Shown: positions 35,089 through 45,054 of the stretch, piece by piece
Layout: every line of letters starts with the position of its first letter
Numbering within the stretch: position 1 is the first letter of the stretch
NCBI GenBank assembly: GCA_965112735.1
Contig: OZ218955.1
Location: 3,100,001-3,164,000 of the forward strand
Source: Phaeosaccion multiseriatum
Taxonomy: Eukaryota; Ochrophyta, other classes
Direction: 5' to 3'
Length of the DNA stretch: 64,000 nucleotides
The notes under the pieces: generated by a model
What the model was told of the DNA's origin: nothing
Seen by the model: the letters and a program-made list of their open reading frames with translations, nothing else
Databases searched by the model: none
Made by a program: the position numbers and the translations under genes

Positions 35089-35890
35089 CTCTCTTCACGC
35101 CGCAAAAGAAGCCAATGTCCCTCTCTGGAGAGGGGAGTTGCCGCTGCGGAGCTTCTCCTGTGGTACTGCCGCCTTTCCCCGCTACCGCCGCTGTCCCTTT
35201 CGCTGCCTAGAAGAGTGTGGACGTGATGCGACAGTGGCCTATGTCCCTCCCTATCCCCCTTGCTCTTTTTTCTTAGTGTTGGCTGCTCCTCTTTCTCAGA
35301 GGCCTGTCAAAAGAACAGTGGCAAAAATGGAGATCGAGTTTTGGGCACCCCCCCCCCCTCGGGATTTAGCGCCCTCCCAAAAAAAGGCCTCACGAAGGCC
35401 TTCACAGCGGCAACGAAACAGAGGCATTCTACTTGGCTATTTCATTCATTAACATGCATTCCAAGAGGAGCTTGGGAGACCTATGCTTTGGGTGGGAGAG
35501 AAGGCACCTGCCAACAGGCTGCTTGCCGGGCCTCACACTGAAATAGCGCCCCTCCCCAGCGCACGTAGGCAGCGAGAGCCTTGCGCCTTGTGCTCTAGCC
35601 TCGAGCTTCCCACACCCCTACCTGCCTACCGGACACGCACGCCAATCTATATACCTCCCTCCCACTATTCCCTGCTCCCCCCACCCCCCCCGACGGATCA
35701 CGAGTTCTCCCTCTCCTTCCCATCCTTCTCCTACGCAGCAGCTCGAAGACTTACGCGCCCCTTGTGCTGTTCCAGGCCTGGGAAGGAAGGAGCACATCTG
35801 CTCTCACAAACGGCCGCCACCCCCTGTGCCCTCCCACTCTCAGTTGCCGTCGGGGCTCGCCCTCGAGATGTTTCCGTTCCTCGATAAAGC
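35089..35890. other. Spacer between the EsV-1-7 gene and ANK-B, with a partial ANK-array spacer copy
   Basis: From about 35330 the sequence matches the spacer that follows each array gene: AAGAACAGTGGCAAA, then GGGAT...AGCGCCCTCCC, AGGCATTCTACTTGGC and TTGGGAGACCTATGC. The left edge of the tandem array is therefore near 35300. The first 240 bp should contain the EsV-1-7 promoter. Confidence 0.6.
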
Positions 35891-37978
35891 TCACGGATCT
35901 GTCCTCGCCCTCTTCCGCGAAGGCTGCCCCTCTCCTCCTCCCCCCCCCCCCGTCTCCTCCTGCAGCACAAAGCCGTACTCGTCCATCAACATCTTCACCT
36001 CCCTCGACAGGCCCTCCAAGCAGAAGAACTCGGCGGCCTGCAGAGCCTGCTTCGCTCTGATCTCGTCAAACAGCTTTCCATGCTCTTTCCTCACCCTACC
36101 ACCACCACTGCTGCTGCTGCTGCTGCTGCTGCCCCCCTCCTCACAACTGCTGCTGCTCTCATGTCCTGCTCCGCTGCCACTGCTGCTCGCGCCTCTCTTC
36201 CTCTTCCTTGCCGATCCAGGCCTCCTCGTCAGCAGCTCCTCCACGCTGCCCGTGGTGACGAACTTCACCAAAGCCTCGAAGCCCTCCTCCGTGAAGTTCA
36301 CTCCGTCATACTCAAGCTCAGTCTCCATCTTGCCCTTCCCCTTTCCTTTCTTGCCGCTCCTATACCCATTCTTGGCAGGGTCCAGTATAGTTAGGAGAAT
36401 ACCTAAAGCAGAAGCGTCCTTGCCAGCGCTCTTCGTCCCTTCCTCTCCTCCGCCCCCCCCTCTCTCTCTCATATTCTCCATGAGCTGCTCCACCAAGGGA
36501 AGACTCAAGGTGTACCTCTTTCGGCCCTTCTCTCCGGTGGACATGTTCACCAGGCGTACGTGCACCACATCGTCCACCCTCTCATCGTCACCGTCCGCAG
36601 TCACGGTATGGTGCTCAGCTACGATGTGGAGCCTGTCAGAGAGGGTAGTCTTCTCCTCCCTGCCTCTGCTGAGAAAGGAGGCAAGCACGTCACCGAAGCC
36701 CTTCTCTGCTGCCAAAGCGATGACCTTCCCATCGACCGCAGCGCTCCTCTTCAGCAGGAAAGCAGCCACCTTCTCGCGGGCCTCCTGGCTGCCTGGCCCA
36801 ACATCGTGAAACTCAAGCATGCCTGACACGGCTTGTTCATCAGGATGCATGCAGGCCATCAAGGGACTTTGGCCCGTGTTGGTCAGAGCATCGATCTCAG
36901 CGTCAGCCTCCACAAGCAGATAGGACAGTTTCATGCTGCCCAGAGCTGCGGCCAGGTGTAGAGGTGTCATGGCAGTCGTGCTCTTCACCTTGACTGAGGC
37001 ACCAGCTTGTATCAGCTCAACCGCGATCCTCACATGATCCTGTGAAATCGCATCGAAGAGGGGGGTACAGCCGGCATCATCCACCAAGTCGAGAGAGACG
37101 CCGAGGCACGTGAGCTCCTTTACACAAGCCAATCTTCCGGTATAGCATGCATAATGAAGCGGCGTGGCCTGAAAAGCATTTCTGGCATCAAGCTGCAGCC
37201 CTCTCTCCAGCAGAAGAGGCAAGCACTGCGCATTGCCGTTCCCTGCGGCGAGGTGCAGAAGGTTAGCATCATTGGCATTCTTAACTTGCACGTCGGCGCC
37301 GGCCTCCAGCAGCAGAGACAAGGCCTCTGCCCGTCCTCCATTCTTCTCACCACCACCTTTGCAGCACGCCTGGGCTGCCGTGTCACCGTCTCCAATTCTC
37401 TCATTCGGTTTCCCCCCAGCCTTCAGCAACGCTTCCACACTCTCAGGACTGCCGACATACGCTGACCCGTGCAGGGCCTCGCTGCCCTCCACCTCCGCGC
37501 CATGCCTCATCAAGTACCTCAAAATCAGGGGGTGGTCACCTCCAGCAGCAAAGCCCAATGCGGACCTCGTCAAACACTTCGCATTGATATCCGCTCCTGC
37601 CTCCACGAGTCCCTTCACCAAGTCGAAGTGTCCCTCCGATGCAGCTCGGTGGAGAGGTGTCCGATCAGGAAAAGGCGTGTCGTTCCCACTCTTGGTGTCA
37701 ATATCAAGTCCGCAATTCTGCAGCAGCTTAACGCTCCGCCGCATGTTCATGCCCTTCTCCTCTGTGCAGCGTATCTTCTTGCCCTCGTCCGTGTCGGCCA
37801 GGGCATGGAGCGGAGTGTAGCCTTTCTTTCTAAAGTGCTTCAAAGACACACAGGATAAAATCACCTTGAGAAGGAGGAGGAGGTGTTCCGTGCTGCTGGC
37901 CCCGCCCGAACCCTCCCACTCCTTGGTTCTCTCATACCACTCGTCCACAAGCCGAGCCGTCTCCTCAAAGGATGGCAT
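35891..37978 (-). CDS. Ankyrin-repeat protein with BTB-like C-terminus, copy B (695 aa)
   Basis: Same architecture as copy A: N-cap, about ten ankyrin repeats, and three BTB-like blocks (DVVHVRLVNMSTGEKG, VNFTEEGFEALVKFVTTGSV, QALQAAEFFCLEGLSREVK). It is nearly identical to copy D, 7.07 kb away, differing by only a handful of residues (for example I/F at the LGILLTIL site, M/K in the GKGK stretch, one Ser in a poly-Ser run). The two therefore arose by a recent segmental duplication or gene conversion. A poly-Ser/Gly insert and a GGGGG run near the C-terminus vary between copies. The 5' leader has the perfect palindrome AAGAGAAGGTTCTCTT. Confidence 0.88.
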   Translation of the reverse strand: MPSFEETARLVDEWYERTKEWEGSGGASSTEHLLLLLKVILSCVSLKHFRKKGYTPLHALADTDEGKKIRCTEEKGMNMRRSVKLLQNCGLDIDTKSGNDTPFPDRTPLHRAASEGHFDLVKGLVEAGADINAKCLTRSALGFAAGGDHPLILRYLMRHGAEVEGSEALHGSAYVGSPESVEALLKAGGKPNERIGDGDTAAQACCKGGGEKNGGRAEALSLLLEAGADVQVKNANDANLLHLAAGNGNAQCLPLLLERGLQLDARNAFQATPLHYACYTGRLACVKELTCLGVSLDLVDDAGCTPLFDAISQDHVRIAVELIQAGASVKVKSTTAMTPLHLAAALGSMKLSYLLVEADAEIDALTNTGQSPLMACMHPDEQAVSGMLEFHDVGPGSQEAREKVAAFLLKRSAAVDGKVIALAAEKGFGDVLASFLSRGREEKTTLSDRLHIVAEHHTVTADGDDERVDDVVHVRLVNMSTGEKGRKRYTLSLPLVEQLMENMRERGGGGGEEGTKSAGKDASALGILLTILDPAKNGYRSGKKGKGKGKMETELEYDGVNFTEEGFEALVKFVTTGSVEELLTRRPGSARKRKRGASSSGSGAGHESSSSCEEGGSSSSSSSSGGGRVRKEHGKLFDEIRAKQALQAAEFFCLEGLSREVKMLMDEYGFVLQEETGGGGGGEGQPSRKRARTDP

Positions 37979-39503
37979 GCTTCACGGTAGAAGAGAACCT
38001 TCTCTTGAGTGGTGCTACAATTGTAGGAAGTGAAAGTGAGGCCCTTCCAGCTCCCATGACATGATGACGTACAAAATTTAAATTCAAAAGAGGGCCAACT
38101 GTGAACCCTGCTGATGCACAACATGTAAACAACAACCCCTTTGCTTCTGGATTTGTGGATTCGCCATCGCCACAAAATCCTGGCTGGTATCAACTTTATT
38201 CTGATGGGGAGGACTGACGAGTCAGAGGGATACGACCTCGGGGGCTAAGTTCCCCGGGGCGGTGAGACATTACTTTTAGACAATCATAGATGGCACTTCA
38301 AGGAGATAATATCAGATATGCCCTGCTTGCTGCTCCATACAAACCTCGTGTCGTCAGCCGGTCCTCCACATTGCCCCGAGTATTGCCCGACAGACTGTCT
38401 CAATCCCCGCTTCTTGGGAAGTTCACACTGCTTCACCTACCCGTGCTCAATCTCCTTCTCCCTGCTCGCTTGGTACAGGCTGAGTGAACTGGGCTCGAGT
38501 ACGCTGGGCGCAATGGCCGGGGGCAGGACAGGACGCCTTCGTCGTCTCAAACCCTTCTCTCTCTGTCCCCCTACCCCCTTGGCCTTTCACCCTTCTCCAT
38601 TCAGCTGCCCCGCCAAGCAAGGGGCAGCGCAAGCATACTGCTTCGACTGCTGGGCTCCAACTGCTTCGTTCACCAGCCGCGCCACCACCTGCCGCACTGC
38701 ACCACATCGTCAGCCCCCTCAGTAGCGCCGCGCCTATTGGCATCAGTGGTGAGCTACAGAGGAAGGGTAACGGCCCACACCACCAGAAGAACAGTGGCAA
38801 AGCGGAGATTGAGTTGTGGGCACCCCCCCCTCGGGATATAAGCGCCCTCCCAAAAGAAGGCCTCGCGAAGGCCTTCACAGCAGCGGCAGCAAGCAAACAG
38901 AGGCATTCTACTTGGCTATTTCATTCATTAACATTCCAAGAGGAGCTTGGGAGACCTATGCTTTGGGTGGGAGAGAAGGCACCTGCCAACAGGCTGCTTG
39001 CCGGGCCTCACACTGAAATAGCGCCCCTCCCCAGCGCACGTAGGCAGCGAGAGCCTTGCGCCTTGTGCTCTAGCCTCGAGCTTCCCACACCCCTACCTGC
39101 CTACCGGACACGCACGCTAACCTATATGCCTCCCATCTACCACCGCCCTCCCTCCCACTATTCCCTGCTCCCCCCACCCCCCGGCGAGGGATCGCGACTT
39201 CTCCCTCTGGAGATGGGCGGAGCTCAGAGGGCGGCCTCTTGTGTCCTTCCTGGCGAGGGCTTTAGTTCGGCAGGCCCCTCTCCTTCCCATCCTTCTCATA
39301 CGCAGCAGCTCAAAGACTTACGCGCCCCTTGTGCTGCTCCAGGCCTGGGAAGGAAGGAGCACATCTGCTCTCACAAACGGCCGCCACCCATTGTGCCCTC
39401 CCTCTCAGTTGCCGTCGGTACTCGCCCTCGACATGTTTCCGCTACTCGATACAGCTCACGGATCTGTCCTCGCCCTCGACATGTTTCCGCTCCTCGATGA
39501 AGC
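37979..39503. repeat. Array spacer 1 (upstream of ANK-B, downstream of ANK-C)
   Basis: One of the repeated spacers of the tandem array. In order: leader palindrome (37990-38010), the upstream block at 38094-38130, a segment with GACTGACGAGTCAGAGGGAT and a GGGGCTAAGTTCCCCGG near-palindrome (38210-38265), a 135-codon open frame (38318-38725), the GAAGGCCTCGCGAAGGCCTT hairpin-like word (38855-38875), and a pyrimidine-rich end. At 39410-39510 the word GACATGTTTCCGCT...CTCGAT...GCTCACGGATCTGTCCTCGCCCTC occurs twice, a local duplication near the ANK-C stop. Confidence 0.75.
38318..38725 (+). other. Conserved spacer open frame (135 codons), copy 1 of 4
   Basis: An open frame starting MPCLLLHTNLVSSAGPP and rich in Cys (HCPEYCPTDC, HCFTYPC, YCFDC). 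It recurs at 41913-42320, 45396-45803 and 49069-49500 with few changes. All copies stay open, but the duplications are so recent that this alone does not prove coding. It matches no family I recognise. It could equally be noncoding DNA carried with the array. Confidence 0.3.
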
Positions 39504-41576
39504 TCACGGATCTGTCCTCGCCCTCTTCCAAGAAGGCTGCCCCTCTCCTCCTCCCCCCCCCGCCGTCTCCTCCTGCAGCACAAAGCCGTACTCGTCCATC
39601 AACGCCTTCACCTCCCTCGACAGGCCCTCCAAGCAGAAGAACTCCGCGGCCTGCAGGGCCTGCTTCGCTCTGATCTCGTCAAACAGCTTTCCATACTCTT
39701 TCCTCACCCTACCACCACCACTGCTGCTGCTGCTGCCCCCCTCCTCACCACTGCTGCTCTCATGTCCTTCTCCGCTGCCACTGCTGCTCGCGCCTCTCAT
39801 ACTCTTCTTCCCTGCATCTCCCGGTCTCCTCGTCAGCAGCTCCTCCACGCTGCCCGTGGTGACGAACTTCATCACAGCCTCAAAGCCCTCCTCCGTGAAG
39901 TTCACTCCGTTATACTCAAGCTCAACCTCCTTCTTCTTGTCCTTCCCCTTTCCTTTCTTGCCGCTCTTGTACCCATACTTGGCAGGGTCCAGCAAGGTGG
40001 GGAGAATACCTGCAGCAGAAGAGGCCTTGACAGCGCTCTTCGTCGCTTCCTCTCCTCCTGTCTCCCCTCTCTCTCTGACCTTCTTCATGAGCTGCTCCAC
40101 CAAGGGAATACTCAAGGTGTACTGCTTCCCTCCCCTCTCCCCGGTTGCCTTGTTCACCAGACGCACCTGCACCACATCGTCCACGCTCTCATCGTCCACC
40201 CTCTCATCGTCACCGTCCGCAGTCATGGTATAGTGCTCAGCTACGGTGTGGAGCCTGTCAGAGAGAGCATTCTTCTCCTCCCTGGCTCTGCTGAGAAACG
40301 AGGCAAGCACATCACCGAAGCCCGTCTCTCCTGCCAAAGCGATGACATTCCCATCGACTGCAGCGCTCCTCTTCAGCAGGAAAGCAGCCACCTTCTCGCG
40401 CGTCTCCTGGCTACCTGGCTCAGCTCCGTAATCTTCAAGTATCTGTGACAAGACTTGTTCATCAGGATTCATGCAGGCCATCAAGGGACTTTGGGCGGTG
40501 TTGGTCAGAGCATCGATCTCAGCCTCAGCCTCCACAAGCAGATAAGACAGCTCCATATTGCCCAGAGCTGCGGCCAGGTGTAGAGGTGTCAGGGCAGTCG
40601 TGCTCTTCACCTTGACTGAGGCACCAGCTTGTATCAGCGCAGACACCACCTCCACATGCCCCCGCAAGACCGCATCGACGAGGGGGGTACAGCCGTCCTC
40701 ATCCGCCAAGTCGAGAGAGGCGCCACGGCACATAAGCTCCTTTACACAAGCCAATCTTCCGGTATAGCATGCCAAGTGAAGCGGTGTGACCATGGCCTCA
40801 GCTTTAGCATCAAGCTGCAGCCCTCTCTCCAGCAGAACAGGAATGCACTGCGCATTGCCGTTCTCTGCGGCGAGGTGCAGGAGGGTCAAATTGGTACCTG
40901 TCTTAACTCGTACGTCGGCGCCGCCCTTCAGCAGCAGAGACAAGGCCTCCGCCCGTCCTCCCTTCTCACCACCACATTTGCAGCACGCCTGGGCTGCCGT
41001 ATCACCGTGTCCATTTCCCTCATTCGGTTTCCCTCCAGCCTTGAGCAACGCTTTCACGTTCTCAGGACTGCCAGCAATGGCTGCCTCGTGCAGGGCCTCG
41101 CTGCCCTCCACCTCCGCGCCATGCCTCAGCAAGTACCTCAAAATCAGGGGGTGGTCACCTCCAGCAGCAAAACCCAATGCGGACTTCTTCATAAACTTCG
41201 CATTGATATCCGCTCCTGCCTCCACGAGTCCCCTCACCAAGTCGAAGTGTCCCATCCATGCAGCTCGGTGGAGAGGTGTCCGGCCAGGATGAGGTGCATC
41301 GTCGTCAATATCAAGTCCGCAATTCTGCAGCAGCTTAACGCTCCCCCGCATGTTCATGCCCTTCTCCTCTGTGCAGCGTATCTTCTTGCTCTTGTCCGTG
41401 TCGGCCAGGGCATGGAGCGGAGTGTAGCCTTTCTTCCTAAAGTGCTTCAAAGACACACAGGATAAAACCACCTTGAGAAGGAGGAGGAGGTGCTCCGTGC
41501 TGCTGGCCCCGCCCGAAGCCTCCCACTCCTTGGCTCCCTCATACCACTCGTCCACAAGCCGAGCCGTCTCCTTCAT
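39504..41576 (-). CDS. Ankyrin-repeat protein with BTB-like C-terminus, copy C (690 aa)
   Basis: The same ankyrin plus split-BTB layout as the other copies. Compared with them it has lost nine bases (codons 2-4, PSF) just after the ATG, and carries a small in-frame duplication in the acidic hinge (DDERVDDESVDDVVQVRL). The second ankyrin repeat reads TPLHRAAWMGHFDLVRGLV. It pairs with copy E (offset about 7.0 kb) as B pairs with D. It is intact and probably expressed. The binding surface of its ankyrin helices differs from B/D at many positions, as expected for divergent targets. Confidence 0.87.
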   Translation of the reverse strand: MKETARLVDEWYEGAKEWEASGGASSTEHLLLLLKVVLSCVSLKHFRKKGYTPLHALADTDKSKKIRCTEEKGMNMRGSVKLLQNCGLDIDDDAPHPGRTPLHRAAWMGHFDLVRGLVEAGADINAKFMKKSALGFAAGGDHPLILRYLLRHGAEVEGSEALHEAAIAGSPENVKALLKAGGKPNEGNGHGDTAAQACCKCGGEKGGRAEALSLLLKGGADVRVKTGTNLTLLHLAAENGNAQCIPVLLERGLQLDAKAEAMVTPLHLACYTGRLACVKELMCRGASLDLADEDGCTPLVDAVLRGHVEVVSALIQAGASVKVKSTTALTPLHLAAALGNMELSYLLVEAEAEIDALTNTAQSPLMACMNPDEQVLSQILEDYGAEPGSQETREKVAAFLLKRSAAVDGNVIALAGETGFGDVLASFLSRAREEKNALSDRLHTVAEHYTMTADGDDERVDDESVDDVVQVRLVNKATGERGGKQYTLSIPLVEQLMKKVRERGETGGEEATKSAVKASSAAGILPTLLDPAKYGYKSGKKGKGKDKKKEVELEYNGVNFTEEGFEAVMKFVTTGSVEELLTRRPGDAGKKSMRGASSSGSGEGHESSSGEEGGSSSSSGGGRVRKEYGKLFDEIRAKQALQAAEFFCLEGLSREVKALMDEYGFVLQEETAGGGGGEGQPSWKRARTDP

Positions 41577-42963
41577 GCTTCACGGTAGAAGAGAACCTTC
41601 TCTTGAGTGGTGCTACAACTGTAAGTGAAGGTGAGGCCTTTCCAGCTCCCAGCTCAAAATATAAATTCAAAAAGAGGGCCAACTGTGAACCCTGCTGATG
41701 CACAACATGCGAACGACGAGAACCCCATATCCCCTCTGCTTCTGGATTTGTGGATTCGCCATCGCCACAAAATCCTGGCTGGTATCAACTTGGTTCCGAT
41801 GGGGAGGACTGACGAGTCAGAGGGATACGACCTCGGGGGCTAAGTTCCCCGGGGCGGTGAGACATTACTTTTAGACAATCATAGATGGCACTTCAAGGAG
41901 ATAATATCAGATATGCCCTGCTTGCTGCTCCATACAAACCTCGTGTCGTCAGCCGGTCCTCCACATTGCCCCGAGTATTGCCCGACAGACTGTCTCAATA
42001 CCCGCTTCTTGGGAAGTTCACACTGCTTCACCTACCCGTGCTCAATCTACTTCTCCCTGCTCGCTTGGTACAGGCTGAGTGAACTGGGCTCGAGTACGCT
42101 GGGCGCAATGGCCGGGGGCAGGACAGGACGCCTTCGTCGTCTCAAACCCTTGTCTCTCTGTCCCCCAACCCCCTTGGCCTTTCACCCTTCTCCATTCAGC
42201 TGCCCCGCCAAGCAAGGAACAGCGCAAGCATACTGCTTCGACTGCTGGGCTCCAACTGCTTCGTTCACCAGCCGCACCACCACCTGCCGCACTGCACCAC
42301 ATCGTCAGCCCCCTCAGTAACGCCGGGCCATTGGCATCAGTGGTGAGCTATAGAGGAAGGGTAACGGCCCACACCACCAGAAGAACAGTGGCAAAGTGGG
42401 GATCGAGTTGTGGGCACGCCCCCCTCGGGATATAAGCGCCCTCCCAAAAGAAGGCCTCGCGAAGGCCTTCACAGCAGCGGCAGCAAGCAAACAGAGGCAT
42501 TCTACTTGGCTATTTCATTCATTAACATGCATTCCAAGAGGAGCTTGGGAGACCTATGCTTTGGGTGGGAGAGAAGGCACCTGCCAACAGGCTGCTTGCC
42601 GGGCCTCACACTGAAATAGCGCCCCTCCCCAGCGCACGTAGGCAGCGAGAGCCTTGCGCCTTGTGCTCTAGCCTCGAGCTTCCCACACCCCTACCTGCCT
42701 ACCGGACACGCACGCCAATCTATATACCTCCCTCCCACTATTCCCTGCTCCCCCCACCCCCCCCGACGGATCACGAGTTCTCCCTCTCCTTCCCATCCTT
42801 CTCCTACGCAGCAGCTCGAAGACTTACGCGCCTCTTGTGCTGCTCCAGGCCTGGGAAGGAAGGAGCACATCTGCTCTCACAAACGGCCGCCAACCCCTGT
42901 GCCCTCCCTCTCTCAGTTGCCGTCGGGGCTCGCCCTCGAGATGTTTCCGTTCCTCGATAAAGC
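41577..42963. repeat. Array spacer 2 (upstream of ANK-C, downstream of ANK-D)
   Basis: Same parts as spacer 1: leader palindrome, upstream block at 41678-41714, GGGGCTAAGTTCCCCGG, the open frame at 41913-42320, GAAGGCCTCGCGAAGGCCTT near 42450 and a pyrimidine-rich end. It lacks the doubled word seen near the ANK-C stop. Confidence 0.75.
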
Positions 42964-45054
42964 TCACGGATCTGTCCTCGCCCTCTTCCGCGAAGGCTGC
43001 CCCTCTCCTCCTCCCCCCCCCCCCGTCTCCTCCTGCAGCACAAAGCCGTACTCGTCCATCAACATCTTCACCTCCCTCGACAGGCCCTCCAAGCAGAAGA
43101 ACTCGGCGGCCTGCAGAGCCTGCTTCGCTCTGATCTCGTCAAACAGCTTTCCATGCTCTTTCCTCACCCTACCACCACCACTGCTGCTGCTGCTGCTGCT
43201 GCTGCTGCCCCCCTCCTCACAACTGCTGCTGCTCTCATGTCCTGCTCCGCTGCCACTGCTGCTCGCGCCTCTCTTCCTCTTCCTTGCCGATCCAGGCCTC
43301 CTCGTCAGCAGCTCCTCCACGCTGCCCGTGGTGACGAACTTCACCAAAGCCTCGAAGCCCTCCTCCGTGAAGTTCACTCCGTCATACTCAAGCTCAGTCT
43401 CCTTCTTGCCCTTCCCCTTTCCTTTCTTGCCGCTCCTATACCCATTCTTGGCAGGGTCCAGTATAGTTAGGAGAAAACCTAAAGCAGAAGCGTCCTTGCC
43501 AGCGCTCTTCGTCCCTTCCTCTCCTCCGCCCCCCCCTCTCTCTCTCATATTCTCCATGAGCTGCTCCACCAAGGGAAGACTCAAGGTGTACCTCTTTCGG
43601 CCCTTCTCTCCGGTGGACATGTTCACCAGGCGTACGTGCACCACATCGTCCACCCTCTCATCGTCACCGTCCGCAGTCACGGTATGGTGCTCAGCTACGA
43701 TGTGGAGCCTGTCAGAGAGGGTAGTCTTCTCCTCCCTGCCTCTGCTGAGAAAGGAGGCAAGCACGTCACCGAAGCCCTTCTCTGCTGCCAAAGCGATGAC
43801 CTTCCCATCGACCGCAGCGCTCCTCTTCAGCAGGAATGCAGCCACCTTCTCGCGGGCCTCCTGGCTGCCTGGCCCAACATCGTGAAACTCAAGCATGCCT
43901 GACACGGCTTGTTCATCAGGATGCATGCAGGCCATCAAGGGACTTTGGCCCGTGTTGGTCAGAGCATCGATCTCAGCGTCAGCCTCCACAAGCAGATAGG
44001 ACAGCCTCATGCTGCCCAGAGCTGCGGCCAGGTGTAGAGGTGTCATGGCAGTCGTGCTCTTCACCTTGACTGAGGCACCAGCTTCTATCAGCTCAACCGC
44101 GATCCTCACATGATCCTGTGAAATCGCATCGAAGAGGGGGGTACAGCCGGCATCATCCACCAAGTCGAGAGAGACGCCGAGGCACGTGAGCTCCTTTACA
44201 CAAGCCAATCTTCCGGTATAGCATGCATAATGAAGCGGTGTGGCCTGAAAAGCATTTCTGGCATCAAGCTGCAGCCCTCTCTCCAGCAGAAGAGGCAAGC
44301 ACTGAGCATTGCCGTTCCCTGCGGCGAGGTGCAGAAGGTTAGCATCATTGGCATTCTTAACTTGTACGTCGGCGCCGGCCTCCAGCAGCAGAGACAAGGC
44401 CTCTGCCCGTCCTCCATTCTTCTCACCACCACCTTTGCAGCACGCCTGGGCTGCCGTGTCACCGTCTCCAATTCTCTCATTCGGTTTCCCCCCAGCCTTC
44501 AGCAACGCTTCCACACTCTCAGGACTGCCGACATACGCTGACCCGTGCAGGGCCTCGCTGCCCTCCACCTCCGCGCCATGCCTCATCAAGTACCTCAAAA
44601 TCAGGGGGTGGTCACCTCCAGCAGCAAAGCCCAATGCGGACCTCGTCAAACACTTCGCATTGATATCCGCTCCTGCCTCCACGAGTCCCTTCACCAAGTC
44701 GAAGTGTCCCTCCGATGCAGCTCGGTGGAGAGGTGTCCGATCAGGAAAAGGCGTGTCGTTCCCACTCTTGGTGTCAATATCAAGTCCGCAATTCTGCAGC
44801 AGCTTAACGCTCCGCCGCATGTTCATGCCCTTCTCCTCTGTGCAGCGTATCTTCTTGCCCTCGTCCGTGTCGGCCAGGGCATGGAGCGGAGTGTAGCCTT
44901 TCTTTCTAAAGTGCTTCAAAGACACACAGGATAAAATCACCTTGAGAAGGAGGAGGAGGTGTTCCGTGCTGCTGGCCCCGCCCGAACCCTCCCACTCCTT
45001 GGTTCTCTCATACCACTCGTCCACAAGCCGAGCCGTCTCCTCAAAGGATGGCAT
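42964..45054 (-). CDS. Ankyrin-repeat protein with BTB-like C-terminus, copy D (696 aa)
   Basis: Near-duplicate of copy B in both coding and flanking sequence. It has the same N-cap (LVDEWYERTKEWEGSGG), ankyrin repeats and BTB-like blocks. Differences are single residues and one extra Ser codon in the poly-Ser run before GGGRVRKEHGKLFDEIRAK. Because even silent positions and the spacer are nearly unchanged, the B/D duplication is the youngest event in the array. Confidence 0.88.
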   Translation of the reverse strand: MPSFEETARLVDEWYERTKEWEGSGGASSTEHLLLLLKVILSCVSLKHFRKKGYTPLHALADTDEGKKIRCTEEKGMNMRRSVKLLQNCGLDIDTKSGNDTPFPDRTPLHRAASEGHFDLVKGLVEAGADINAKCLTRSALGFAAGGDHPLILRYLMRHGAEVEGSEALHGSAYVGSPESVEALLKAGGKPNERIGDGDTAAQACCKGGGEKNGGRAEALSLLLEAGADVQVKNANDANLLHLAAGNGNAQCLPLLLERGLQLDARNAFQATPLHYACYTGRLACVKELTCLGVSLDLVDDAGCTPLFDAISQDHVRIAVELIEAGASVKVKSTTAMTPLHLAAALGSMRLSYLLVEADAEIDALTNTGQSPLMACMHPDEQAVSGMLEFHDVGPGSQEAREKVAAFLLKRSAAVDGKVIALAAEKGFGDVLASFLSRGREEKTTLSDRLHIVAEHHTVTADGDDERVDDVVHVRLVNMSTGEKGRKRYTLSLPLVEQLMENMRERGGGGGEEGTKSAGKDASALGFLLTILDPAKNGYRSGKKGKGKGKKETELEYDGVNFTEEGFEALVKFVTTGSVEELLTRRPGSARKRKRGASSSGSGAGHESSSSCEEGGSSSSSSSSSGGGRVRKEHGKLFDEIRAKQALQAAEFFCLEGLSREVKMLMDEYGFVLQEETGGGGGGEGQPSRKRARTDP

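Noticed and set aside
35138-35452. Additional EsV-1-7-like cysteine motif (RYRRCPFRCLEECG) on the plus strand
   Set aside because: The spacing does not fit C-x4-C...C-x2-H, no second half follows, and it lies in the promoter region of the true EsV-1-7 gene on the other strand.
38205-38260. Possible hammerhead ribozyme (GACTGACGAGTC) in the array spacers
   Set aside because: CTGACGA fits the start of a hammerhead core, but no GAAA follows at the right place and the helices cannot be drawn.
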